From NCBI RefSeq assembly GCF_002379095.1, contig NZ_NBZV01000003.1:119554-183553 (forward strand): a stretch of 64,000 nucleotides of DNA, in the 5' to 3' direction. The notes beneath the pieces were generated by a model, which saw nothing but the letters and a program-made list of their open reading frames with translations, was not told the origin of the DNA and made no database searches. Below are positions 8,273-16,722 of this stretch, piece by piece. Position 1 is the stretch's first letter. Each line of letters begins with the position of its first letter. The position numbers and the translations under genes are program-made. This DNA comes from Polaromonas sp. AER18D-145. GTDB taxonomy: Bacteria; Pseudomonadota; Gammaproteobacteria; Burkholderiales; Burkholderiaceae_C.

Positions 8273-8293
8273 CTTAAAAAAACAGGAGACTTC

Positions 8294-9703
8294 ATGAAAA
8301 AACTGCGCTGGATCGCGCTCGCGGCCTTGTTGTCCTTTTTGCCTGGCTGGGCCATGGCGGCCGGCTTTGACGGCAGCCAGCTGTCGCCGCTCTGGGGCAT
8401 TCCGTTTGCCGGCCTGCTGCTGTCGATCGCCGTGATGCCGCTGCTGCTTCCCTCGTTCTGGCACCACCATTTCGGCAAGGTGTCGGCGGCCTGGACCCTG
8501 GCGTTTTTCCTGCCGTTTGCCGTGCTGTTCGGCCCGGCGCTGGCGGGCACCAGCCTTGTGCATGCGCTGGTCGCCGAATACATTCCCTTCATCATCCTGC
8601 TGACGGCGCTGTTCACGGTGGCCGGCGGCATTTTCATCCGCGGCAACCTGCATGGCAGCCCCGGGCTCAACGCCGCCCTGCTGCTGATCGGCGCCGTGCT
8701 GGCGAGTTTCATGGGAACCACCGGCGCTTCCATGCTGATGATCCGACCGCTGATCCGCGCCAATGACAACCGCAAACACGCCGCCCACATCGTCGTGTTT
8801 TTCATCTTCATCGTCTCCAATGCCGGCGGCTCGCTGACGCCGCTGGGCGATCCGCCGCTGTTCCTGGGCTTCCTGAAAGGCGTCGACTTCTTCTGGACGG
8901 TCAAGCATATTTTCCCGGAGACCCTGTTCCTGATCGGCAGCCTGCTGGTGATTTTTTACCTGCTGGACAGCTGGTATTACCGCAGGGAGGGCGTGCAGCC
9001 GGTGGACCCGACGCCGGACACCGGCCGCCTGGGCTTCGACGGGGCCTTCAATTTTGCGCTGTTGGCCGGCGTCGCTGGCCTGGTGCTGCTCAGCGGCTTC
9101 TGGAAGTCGGCGGTGGTGTTCGATGTCTACGGCACCGAGGTCGGCCTGCCTGGGCTGGTGCGTGATGCCGGCCTGATTGCCATCACCTTGCTGTCGCTGA
9201 AGATGACGGCCGACAAGGTGCACCAGGACAACCAGTTTTCCTGGGGGCCCATGGCCGAGGTGGCCAAACTGTTTGCCGGCATTTTCCTGACCATCATCCC
9301 GGTCATTGCCATGCTCAAGGCCGGGACCGCCGGGCCTTTTGGTGCGGTGGTGTCGGCCGTCACCCGGCCCGACGGCCAGCCGGACCCGGCCATGTATTTC
9401 TGGGCCGCCGGCGCGCTGAGTTCCTTTCTCGACAACGCACCGACCTACCTGGTGTTTTTCAACACGGCCGGCGGGGACCCGGCCATCCTGATGACGACGC
9501 TGGCACCAACGCTGGCCGCCATCTCGGCCGGCGCCGTGTTCATGGGCGCCAACACCTACATCGGCAACGCGCCCAATCTAATGGTCAAGGCCATTGCCGA
9601 AGACCGCGGCGTCAGGATGCCGAGTTTCTTCGGCTACATGGCCTGGTCGGGCGCGGTGCTGATTCCGCTGTTCATCGTCATGACCTTCATCTGGTTCCGG
9701 TAA
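8294..9703 (+). CDS. Na+/H+ antiporter-like membrane transporter (CitMHS_2/NhaD-like)
   Basis: A 469-residue polytopic membrane protein with an N-terminal signal-like helix (MKKLRWIALAALLSFLPGWA) and about a dozen hydrophobic segments. The conserved loops SNAGGSLTPLGDPPLFLGFL and LDNAPTYLVFF are typical of the ion-transporter superfamily branch annotated as sodium:proton antiporters in betaproteobacteria. It likely exchanges Na+ (or Li+) for protons at the inner membrane. The ATG at 8294 has AGGAG 6 nt upstream. The leader may be a cation riboswitch. Confidence 0.82.
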   Translation: MKKLRWIALAALLSFLPGWAMAAGFDGSQLSPLWGIPFAGLLLSIAVMPLLLPSFWHHHFGKVSAAWTLAFFLPFAVLFGPALAGTSLVHALVAEYIPFIILLTALFTVAGGIFIRGNLHGSPGLNAALLLIGAVLASFMGTTGASMLMIRPLIRANDNRKHAAHIVVFFIFIVSNAGGSLTPLGDPPLFLGFLKGVDFFWTVKHIFPETLFLIGSLLVIFYLLDSWYYRREGVQPVDPTPDTGRLGFDGAFNFALLAGVAGLVLLSGFWKSAVVFDVYGTEVGLPGLVRDAGLIAITLLSLKMTADKVHQDNQFSWGPMAEVAKLFAGIFLTIIPVIAMLKAGTAGPFGAVVSAVTRPDGQPDPAMYFWAAGALSSFLDNAPTYLVFFNTAGGDPAILMTTLAPTLAAISAGAVFMGANTYIGNAPNLMVKAIAEDRGVRMPSFFGYMAWSGAVLIPLFIVMTFIWFR

Positions 9704-9731
9704 ATTCCTTTCAACCCATCGAAGAAACCCC

Positions 9732-10718
9732 ATGAGCAAACCCAACATCCTCGTCGCCCGCGCCATCTTTCCTGAGGTCATCACGCACCTGCAGCAGCAC
9801 TTCGAGGTGCATGCCAACCAGGCAGACGAAACCTGGTCGAAAGCCCAACTGATTGACAAGCTGCGCGGCATGGACGGCGCCTTCACCACCGGTGGCGACC
9901 GCATCGACGCTGAGGTCCTGGCCGCCTGCCCGACACTGAAGATCTGCGCCAACATGGCCGTGGGTTACAACAACTTCGACATCGATGCCATGACGGCCGC
10001 CGGTGTGCTGGCCACCAACGCACCGGATGTGCTGACCGAAACCACCGCCGACTTCGGTTTTGCCCTGCTGATGGCCACGGCCCGGCGCATCACCGAAAGC
10101 GAACATTACCTGCGTGCCGGCAAGTGGACCAAGTGGAGCTACGACATGTTTGCCGGCTCCGACATCCACGGCAGCACCCTGGGCGTGCTGGGCATGGGCC
10201 GCATCGGGCAGGGCATTGCCAGGCGCGGCGCGTACGGCTTTGGCATGAAAGTTATTTACCACAACCGCTCGCGGCTGGACGCTGCGCTGGAAACCGAGTG
10301 CAAGGCGAGTTACGTCAGCAAGGAAGAACTGCTCCGCACCGCCGACCATGTGGTGCTGGTGTTGCCGTATTCACCGGCCTCGCACCACACGATAGGCGCT
10401 GCCGAACTGGCGCTGATGAAACCCACCGCGACCCTGGTCAATATTGCGCGCGGCGGCATTGTGGACGACGCCGCGCTGGCTGCTGCGCTGCGCGACAGGC
10501 GCATTGCGGCCGCGGGCCTCGATGTGTTTGAAGGCGAGCCCCAGGTCCATCCTGACCTGTTGACGGTGCCCAACGTCGTGCTGACGCCCCACATTGCCAG
10601 CGCCACGGTGCCCACACGCATGGCCATGGCCATGCTGGCGGCTGACAACCTGATCGGATTTTTCAAGGAAAAAAGGCCACTGACGCCCCTGAATCCTGCG
10701 GTTCTTGCTACGAAGTAA
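9732..10718 (+). CDS. D-2-hydroxyacid dehydrogenase (glyoxylate/hydroxypyruvate reductase type)
   Basis: A 328-residue protein of the D-isomer 2-hydroxyacid dehydrogenase family. It has the NAD(P)-binding motif LGVLGMGRIGQGIARRG, the substrate Arg in LVNIARGGIVDD, catalytic Glu in LDVFEGEPQ, and catalytic His in LTPHIASAT. It likely reduces glyoxylate, hydroxypyruvate or 2-ketogluconate (GhrB/TkrA-like). The last ~16 residues (KRPLTPLNPAVLATK) and the TAA are encoded by repeat family A copy 2, so the native C-terminus was probably altered. Confidence 0.88.
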   Translation: MSKPNILVARAIFPEVITHLQQHFEVHANQADETWSKAQLIDKLRGMDGAFTTGGDRIDAEVLAACPTLKICANMAVGYNNFDIDAMTAAGVLATNAPDVLTETTADFGFALLMATARRITESEHYLRAGKWTKWSYDMFAGSDIHGSTLGVLGMGRIGQGIARRGAYGFGMKVIYHNRSRLDAALETECKASYVSKEELLRTADHVVLVLPYSPASHHTIGAAELALMKPTATLVNIARGGIVDDAALAAALRDRRIAAAGLDVFEGEPQVHPDLLTVPNVVLTPHIASATVPTRMAMAMLAADNLIGFFKEKRPLTPLNPAVLATK

Positions 10719-10731
10719 ATAGCACTGATGA
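10668..10731 (-). repeat. Family A repeat, copy 2, covering the hydroxyacid dehydrogenase 3' end
   Basis: Read on the minus strand: GTGCTATTTACTTCGTAGCA, then a spacer, CAGGGGCGTCAG, TGGCC and a T-run. All parts of the family A pattern are present. It includes the stop codon of the dehydrogenase gene and reaches the rmuC start at 10728. Confidence 0.7.
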
Positions 10732-12074
10732 ACCCCTTGCAAGCCTGGCTGATCCTCGCGGCGCTGCTGCTGGTCCTGCTCCTGCTGGTCTGGCTGCTGC
10801 TGCGCAAGCCGGCCGGGAGTGGCCGTGAAGAGCTGCTTGCCAGCCTGGCCGCCGGGAACGACAAGCTCGAGCGTGAGCTGCGGCGGGAAATCGGCGACAG
10901 CGCGCGCGCCAGCCGCCAGGAGCTGGCGACGAGTTTTGCCACCTTCCAGCAAACCCTGGTGCAGCAAAGCGCCGAGGCCATCCGCACGCAAAATGCGCAG
11001 ATCGACGCGTTTTCCCAGCAATTGACGCTGCTGCAGAAAACCCTGTCCGACACGCTGACCACGCAGCTCCAGTCCGTCAGCGAATCGAATGCGCGGCGCA
11101 TGGGCGAGGTCCGGGAAACGCTGGAGAAACAGCTCGCGCAGTTGCAGCAGACCAACTCGGCCAAGCTCGACGAGATGCGCCAGACGGTGGACGAAAAACT
11201 TCAGACCACGCTGGAAACGCGTCTGGGCGAAAGCTTCAAGCAGGTGGCCGACCGGCTCGAGCAGGTGCACAAGGGCCTGGGCGAAATGCAGACATTGGCG
11301 CAGGGCGTGGGTGACCTCAAGCATCTGCTGACCAACGTCAAGGCGCGCGGCATTTTTGGCGAGGCGCAGCTCTCAGCCCTGCTCGAGCAGGTGTTCACCG
11401 TGGACCAATATGCGGCGCAGGTCATCACGCGCCGCGGCGGCAAGAACCCGGTGGACTTTGCGATCCGGCTGCCCGGCCGTTCGGACAACGGCGATCCGGT
11501 CTGGCTGCCGATAGACGCGAAGTTTCCCAACGAAGACTACGAGCGCCTGCTCGATGCCCAGCAGCGTGCCGACGTGCTTGGCGCCGAAGTGGCGGGCAAG
11601 GCGCTGGAAGTGCGTATCCGCATGGAGGCCAAATCGATTTCGGAAAAATACATCGAGCCGCCTTACACGACGGATTTTGCCATCCTGTTTTTACCGACCG
11701 AGGGCCTGTATGCCGAAGTCCTGCGCCGGCCCGGCCTGATGGAGGTGCTGCAGCGCGAGCATCGCGTCACGCTGGCCGGCCCGACCACCTTGCTGGCCAT
11801 GCTGAACTCGCTGCAGATGGGTTTTCGGACCCTGGCGCTTGAAAAACGTTCCAGCGAAGTCTGGCAGGTGCTGGGCGCCGTCAAGACCGAATTCGGCAAG
11901 TTTGGCGACGTGCTGGCCAAGGTCAAGTCGCAGACTGAAACCGTGCTCAACACGCTGAGCAGCGCCGAGCAGCGCAGCCGGGTCATGGGCAAGGCCCTGC
12001 GCAACGTCGAGGCCTTGCCGGAGCTTGACTCGGCGCGGCTGATTCCGATGGACAAGGACCCGGACGAGGGTTGA
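10728..12074 (+). CDS. rmuC: DNA recombination protein RmuC
   Basis: A 448-residue protein: one N-terminal membrane helix (about 7-26, leucine-rich), a long coiled coil rich in Gln/Glu (about 30-200), then the RmuC nuclease-like domain. The domain shows GIFGEAQLSALLEQ, PVWLPIDAKFPNEDYERL and ILFLPTEGLYAEVLRRPGL. RmuC limits inversions at short inverted repeats in E. coli, which is notable beside the many inverted repeats here. The ATG at 10728 lies within the end of a family A repeat and has no strong Shine-Dalgarno. Confidence 0.92.
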   Translation: MNPLQAWLILAALLLVLLLLVWLLLRKPAGSGREELLASLAAGNDKLERELRREIGDSARASRQELATSFATFQQTLVQQSAEAIRTQNAQIDAFSQQLTLLQKTLSDTLTTQLQSVSESNARRMGEVRETLEKQLAQLQQTNSAKLDEMRQTVDEKLQTTLETRLGESFKQVADRLEQVHKGLGEMQTLAQGVGDLKHLLTNVKARGIFGEAQLSALLEQVFTVDQYAAQVITRRGGKNPVDFAIRLPGRSDNGDPVWLPIDAKFPNEDYERLLDAQQRADVLGAEVAGKALEVRIRMEAKSISEKYIEPPYTTDFAILFLPTEGLYAEVLRRPGLMEVLQREHRVTLAGPTTLLAMLNSLQMGFRTLALEKRSSEVWQVLGAVKTEFGKFGDVLAKVKSQTETVLNTLSSAEQRSRVMGKALRNVEALPELDSARLIPMDKDPDEG

Positions 12075-12093
12075 CCGGCACCCTGGTGACCGC

Positions 12094-13275
12094 ATGACAC
12101 CTGAACTGGCCCGCCTGATTCTGGCCCAGATCTGCCTGCACGCGTGTATGGCTGGCACCCGCATGGCCGCGCCCTTGCTGGCGCTGCGCGAGGGTTACAG
12201 TCCGGCCGCGGTCGGCGTGTTGCTGGCGCTGTTTGCCCTGACCCAGGTGTTTCTGGCATTGCCCGCAGGACGTTTTGCCGACCGGCACGGCCTGCGCCGG
12301 CCCATGGGTTACAGCGTCGTGGCGGCCGTGCTGGGGGCCGGGGTGGCCGTGGCTTTTCCGGTGTTTCCGGTGCTTTGCCTGGCGGCGCTGCTCACCGGCG
12401 GGGCAACGGGCGCCGCCGTGATTTCGCTGCAGCGCCACGTCGGACGGGCCGCGACGGGGGGCTTGCAGTTGCGGCAGGTGTTCAGCTGGCTGTCCATCGG
12501 CCCGGCGATTTCCAATTTTGTCGGACCGTTTTCGGCCGGTCTGCTGATCGACCATGCGGGCGCCGTGCCCAACAGCCTGTCAGGCTACCGGGCGGCTTTT
12601 TTCCTGATGGCGGTGCTGCCGCTGGCCAGCTGGTTCCTGGTGCGCAAAACGCGCGAGCTGCCGCCCGTGATTGCCGCGCACGGCGCCGGGCGGGGCAGCG
12701 CCTGGGACCTGCTGCGCGACACCACCTTCCGCCGCCTGATGCTGGTGAACTGGTTTCTCTCCTCCTGCTGGGACGTGCACACTTTTGTCGTGCCGGTGCT
12801 CGGCTTTGAACGAGGCATCAGCGCCTCGGTGATCGGTTCCATCCTGGGCGCCTTTGCCGTGGCCGCAGCCGCCATCCGCATGGTGATGCCGCTGGTGGCA
12901 GCGCACCTGCGCGAGTGGCGGGTGCTGGTGGTTGCCATGCTGGTGACGGCGGTGCTGTTCGGCGTCTACCCGTTCATGCAGACGGCGCTGGGCATGGGCC
13001 TGTGTTCAGTGCTGCTGGGTTTGGCGCTCGGCACGGTGCAGCCCATGATCATGAGCATGCTGCACCAGATCACGCCCGAGGCCAGGCACGGCGAGGCGCT
13101 GGGCCTGCGCCTGATGGCGATCAACGCCTCGAGCGTGGTCATGCCCATGCTGTTCGGCACCCTGGGTGCCGTCATCGGCATCACCGGCGTGTTCTGGGCC
13201 ACCGGCGCGGTGGTGGGCGCGGGCAGCCGCGCCGCCTGGCTGCTGCGGCCAGCTACAGCTGATAAAAGGTCCTGA
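12094..13275 (+). CDS. Major facilitator superfamily transporter
   Basis: A 393-residue protein with 12 predicted membrane segments and an MFS loop 2-3 motif (GRFADRHGLRRP). Its substrate is unknown; it looks like a drug/sugar exporter-type MFS. It starts 19 bp after rmuC, and its last 23 bases overlap the convergent LOG gene. Confidence 0.85.
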   Translation: MTPELARLILAQICLHACMAGTRMAAPLLALREGYSPAAVGVLLALFALTQVFLALPAGRFADRHGLRRPMGYSVVAAVLGAGVAVAFPVFPVLCLAALLTGGATGAAVISLQRHVGRAATGGLQLRQVFSWLSIGPAISNFVGPFSAGLLIDHAGAVPNSLSGYRAAFFLMAVLPLASWFLVRKTRELPPVIAAHGAGRGSAWDLLRDTTFRRLMLVNWFLSSCWDVHTFVVPVLGFERGISASVIGSILGAFAVAAAAIRMVMPLVAAHLREWRVLVVAMLVTAVLFGVYPFMQTALGMGLCSVLLGLALGTVQPMIMSMLHQITPEARHGEALGLRLMAINASSVVMPMLFGTLGAVIGITGVFWATGAVVGAGSRAAWLLRPATADKRS

Positions 13276-14116
13276 TCGCGTCCCAGGCCACCTGGGGGTC
13301 GTCGACGTACTGGAAGAGCTTGAGGTCGTCGGGTGAAATCGCGCCTTCATCGATCATCACGTCGAAGTTGATCAGGCGTTGCCAGTACTCCGAGCCGAAC
13401 AGGATGATGGGCACCGGTTTGGCCTTGCGCGTCTGCACCAGCGTGATGACCTCGAACAGCTCGTCGAGCGTGCCAAAACCACCCGGAAACGCCACCAGTG
13501 CCTTGGCGCGCATCATGAAGTGCATCTTGCGCAGCGCGAAGTAGTGGAACTTGAAGCTCAGCGAAGGCGTGACGTAAGGGTTGGAGTTCTGCTCGTGCGG
13601 CAGCGCGATGTTCAGACCCACCGTCGGCACGCCCATCTCCTGCGCGCCCCGGTTGGCCGCTTCCATGATGCCGGGACCGCCCCCGGTGCAGATGAACAGC
13701 TGCTCGTCGGGGGACCGGGTTTTGCTGTGGGCACCGACCAGGCGCGAGAACAGCCGGGCCTGGTCGTAGTAGGCGGCGTTGCGCACCTGCCGCTCGGCCA
13801 GTGCCAGGGCCTGCGCATCACCGGACTCTTTGGCGAGTTTCAGTGCCTGCTCGGCCTGTTCCGGCGCCGGGAAACGTGCACTGCCAAACACCACGATGGT
13901 GTTTTCAATGCCCTGGGCCTGCTGCTCCATGTCCGGTTTGAGCATCTCCAGCTGGAAACGGATGCCGCGGGTCTCGCGTCGCAGCAGGAACTCGGGATCG
14001 GCGAAAGCCAGTCGGTAGGCATTGGCCTCCAGCGGGATGCCCTTGTCGGAGTGGGCCTGCAGTTCCGCCCACGCGTCTGCGAGTCGGCTGCCGGATAAGT
14101 CGTCTGTTTGTTCCAT
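13253..14116 (-). CDS. LOG family protein (TIGR00730, lysine decarboxylase-like fold)
   Basis: A 287-residue Rossmann-fold protein. GSARF, FICTGGGPGIMEAANRGA and the PGGFGTLDELFE motif define the LOG family. Family members are cytokinin-activating phosphoribohydrolases or nucleotide (AMP/ppGpp-related) hydrolases; which applies here is unknown. The N-terminal ~75 residues form an extension seen in the longer bacterial subgroup. Gene tails overlap with the MFS gene (convergent). Confidence 0.85.
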   Translation of the reverse strand: MEQTDDLSGSRLADAWAELQAHSDKGIPLEANAYRLAFADPEFLLRRETRGIRFQLEMLKPDMEQQAQGIENTIVVFGSARFPAPEQAEQALKLAKESGDAQALALAERQVRNAAYYDQARLFSRLVGAHSKTRSPDEQLFICTGGGPGIMEAANRGAQEMGVPTVGLNIALPHEQNSNPYVTPSLSFKFHYFALRKMHFMMRAKALVAFPGGFGTLDELFEVITLVQTRKAKPVPIILFGSEYWQRLINFDVMIDEGAISPDDLKLFQYVDDPQVAWDAIRTFYQL

Positions 14117-14143
14117 ACGTCGCTCTGAAAGTTTTCGGGATGC

Positions 14144-14171
14144 AAAAAGGCTCCGTCAGGAGCCTTTTTGC
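14144..14171. terminator. Strong bidirectional terminator after efp
   Basis: AAAAAGGCTCC, loop GTCA, GGAGCCTTTTT is a perfect hairpin with A- and T-runs, lying between the efp stop (14194) and the start region of the LOG gene. Confidence 0.9.
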
Positions 14172-14193
14172 CAGGATGCCGGGAAGGGGCGGG

Positions 14194-14748
14194 TCAGACG
14201 CGTTTGCGGTATTCGCCGGTACGCGTGTCGATTTCAACCACGTCGCCCTGCGCCACAAAAATCGGCACACCGATTTCAAAACCGGTGGCCAGCTTGGCCG
14301 GCTTGAGCACCTTGCCGGAGGTGTCGCCCTTGACGGCAGGCTCGGTCCAGGTGATCTCGCGGTTGACGCTGGTGGGGAGTTCGACCGAGATGGCCTTGCC
14401 GTCGTAAAACACGACTTCGAGTTCCATGCCGTCCTGCAGGTAGTTCAGCGAGTCGCCCATGTTCTCGGCTTCGACTTCGTACTGGTTGTAGTCGGCGTCC
14501 ATGCAGATGTACATCGGGTCGGCGAAGTAGGAGTAGGTGCAGTCCTTCTTGTCCAGGATGACCTGGTCGATCTTGTCGTCGGCCTTGAACACCTGCTCGG
14601 TGTTGAAGTTGGCGATCAGGCTTTTGAGCTTCATGCGCACGGTGGCCGAGTTGCGGCCGCCGCGGCTGTATTCGGTCTTGAGTACCACCATCGGGTCCTT
14701 GCCGTGCATGATGACATTGCCAGCGCGTATTTCTTGAGCGATTTTCAT
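14194..14748 (-). CDS. efp: Elongation factor P (arginine-type)
   Basis: A 184-residue EF-P with the three-domain length and sequence of the family ([19 protein letters not shown]). The tip residue modified in this protein is Arg32 (YSRGGRNSA), not lysine. That marks the subfamily activated by rhamnosylation through EarP, whose gene is at 18788-19912. EF-P relieves ribosome stalling at polyproline stretches. The ATG at 14748 gives the canonical N-terminus; longer frames upstream are not supported. Confidence 0.97.
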   Translation of the reverse strand: MKIAQEIRAGNVIMHGKDPMVVLKTEYSRGGRNSATVRMKLKSLIANFNTEQVFKADDKIDQVILDKKDCTYSYFADPMYICMDADYNQYEVEAENMGDSLNYLQDGMELEVVFYDGKAISVELPTSVNREITWTEPAVKGDTSGKVLKPAKLATGFEIGVPIFVAQGDVVEIDTRTGEYRKRV

Positions 14749-14909
14749 AACAGTTTCTAGTAGTGAGTTGGCCGCTAAATGCGTCTGGGATGATGCGGGT
14801 CCGCGGCGGGGAGGGTGGCATCGCCCAAATCTGGGGCAATGCAAAGCCCTGTATTTTAACGTTTTTTTCGGTCAACCTGCAGAATCGCCAGCCCTCCCGG
14901 CAGGGCGTG

Positions 14910-14926
14910 CTTAAGGGTGGTTTAAG
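14910..14926 (+). promoter_or_regulatory. PmrA-type box upstream of eptA
   Basis: CTTAAG-GGTGG-TTTAAG fits the YTTAAK-N5-YTTAAK tandem pattern known for PmrA/BasR binding sites. It lies 71 bp before the eptA start, where a -35-proximal activator would bind. A PmrA-like regulator is encoded at 18132-18791. Confidence 0.7.
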
Positions 14927-14997
14927 TGTCCCGGCGACAGACTCCGGGCTTCCCTGACTCCAGGGTGGCCTTCCACGGTCACTCCCTCCGCGCCGCA

Positions 14998-16722
14998 ATG
15001 ATGACTGTTTCTGCCACCGGCGTCCTGACGCCGCCCACCGTATTGCCTTCGAAACCGTGGTTTCAGCGACCAGCCCTGCAGGTCGAAACCCTGGTGCTGC
15101 TCTGCGTCGGCTTTCTGCTGCTCAGCGGCAATGGGCCATTCTGGCGCGCGGCACTGGCCGGCCGCGGTTGGGGGCTGGCTGCGACCTGGGGTTTTGCGGT
15201 CGCCCTGTTGACTGCTTTCTCTGCGTTCTACTTCGCCTTCCTGGCATTGTTGGCGACACGCCTGACCGTCAGGCCGCTGCTGAGTGTGCTGGTGTTGTGC
15301 ACGGCCTTCGCCTCGTGGTACATGGACCATTACGCCATTTACATGGACCGGGCGATGCTGCGCAACGTGTTGGCCACCAATGTCAACGAAGCCCGGGAGC
15401 TGTTTGTCTGGGGCATGCTGCCGCACCTGCTGCTGCTGGGCGTGCTGCCGGCGGCGCTGGTCTGGTGGCCGCAACTCAAGCGCCGCAGCCTGGGCCGGGC
15501 GCTGGCTGTCCGCCTGGGCTGGCTTGCGGCCGCGCTGGCAGTGGGCACGGCCAGCCTGTTGCTGGTGTTTGCCGACTTCGCTTCGCTGATGCGCAACCAC
15601 AAGGAGGTGCGTTATCTGCTGACCCCGGGCAATGTGGTCGCCGCCCTGGCCGGCAACGCGCTGGGCGGCGTGCAGCGGCCGTCGCAGCCCAAATTGCCGG
15701 TCGGCGAGGATGCCCGCCTGGGCGCCAGCTGGAGCGGCCGGACCCGGCCGGTGATGTTTGTGCTGATCGTCGGTGAAACCGCGCGCGCGCAGAATTTCTC
15801 TCTCAACGGTTACGCGCGCCAGACCAATCCGCTGCTGGCCCGGCAGGACGTGATCAATTTCCCGCATGCCACTGCCTGCGGCACCTCGACCGAGGTTTCC
15901 CTGCCCTGCATGTTTTCGCCGTACGGCCGCATCCACTATGACGAAGAGAAGATCCGCGCGCATGAGTCGGTGCTGCATGTGCTGGCCCGGGCCGGCTTCA
16001 AGGTGCTCTGGCGCGACAACCAGTCGGGCTGCAAGGGTGTCTGCGACGGCCTGCCCGCCGAGCAACTCGATGACGCCAAGGTGGAAGCACTCTGCGCCGA
16101 AGGCCATTGCCTGGACGAGGTGTTGCTGCAGGGCATGGAGGGCGTCGCGCGGGACACCCAGGGCAACCTGCTGGTCGTGATGCACCAGCTCGGCAGCCAT
16201 GGGCCGGCCTATTTCAAACGCTACCCGGCGGTGTTCAGGCAGTTTGCCCCGGCCTGCCAGAACGAGGACCTGAGCGCCTGCACGGCCGCCGAAATCGTCA
16301 ATGCCTATGACAACTCGCTGCTTTACACCGATTTTTTTGTGTCAAAGGTGATTGATTTCCTCGTAGGTGCGCAGCAGCAGTACGACACGGCCATGGTGTA
16401 TGTGTCGGACCACGGCGAGTCGCTGGGCGAGGGCGGTCTGTACCTGCACGGCATGCCTTACCCGATCGCGCCCGAGGTCCAGAAACGCGTGCCGCTGGTG
16501 ATGTGGCTGTCACCGGGATTTCGCCGCAGCTTCAACATTGACCAGGAATGCCTGCGCACGAATGCGGGGGCCGAGGTCAGCCACGACAACCTGTTTCACT
16601 CCCTGCTGGGTGTGCTCGATGTCCAGACACTGGCCTATGACAAGTCGCTGGACCTGTTTGCGCCCTGTCGCCCGGCGCCGACACCGGTGGTGGCCCTCAA
16701 CGGGCTGGAAAAAGCACACTGA
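14998..16722 (+). CDS. eptA: Lipid A phosphoethanolamine transferase (EptA/PmrC-like)
   Basis: A 574-residue inner-membrane enzyme: five N-terminal membrane helices (about 20-190), then a periplasmic alkaline-phosphatase-like domain. The nucleophile Thr261 sits in IVGETARAQNFSLNGY. Other metal-site motifs are SLPCMFS, HQLGSHGPAYFKRYP and YVSDHGESLGEGGLYLHG. Cysteine pairs typical of the family are present. It adds phosphoethanolamine to lipid A, lowering cationic peptide binding. ATG codons at 14998 and 15001 are equivalent choices. It has a PmrA-type box upstream, and its 3' end overlaps the sensor kinase gene by 26 bp. Confidence 0.9.
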   Translation: MMTVSATGVLTPPTVLPSKPWFQRPALQVETLVLLCVGFLLLSGNGPFWRAALAGRGWGLAATWGFAVALLTAFSAFYFAFLALLATRLTVRPLLSVLVLCTAFASWYMDHYAIYMDRAMLRNVLATNVNEARELFVWGMLPHLLLLGVLPAALVWWPQLKRRSLGRALAVRLGWLAAALAVGTASLLLVFADFASLMRNHKEVRYLLTPGNVVAALAGNALGGVQRPSQPKLPVGEDARLGASWSGRTRPVMFVLIVGETARAQNFSLNGYARQTNPLLARQDVINFPHATACGTSTEVSLPCMFSPYGRIHYDEEKIRAHESVLHVLARAGFKVLWRDNQSGCKGVCDGLPAEQLDDAKVEALCAEGHCLDEVLLQGMEGVARDTQGNLLVVMHQLGSHGPAYFKRYPAVFRQFAPACQNEDLSACTAAEIVNAYDNSLLYTDFFVSKVIDFLVGAQQQYDTAMVYVSDHGESLGEGGLYLHGMPYPIAPEVQKRVPLVMWLSPGFRRSFNIDQECLRTNAGAEVSHDNLFHSLLGVLDVQTLAYDKSLDLFAPCRPAPTPVVALNGLEKAH

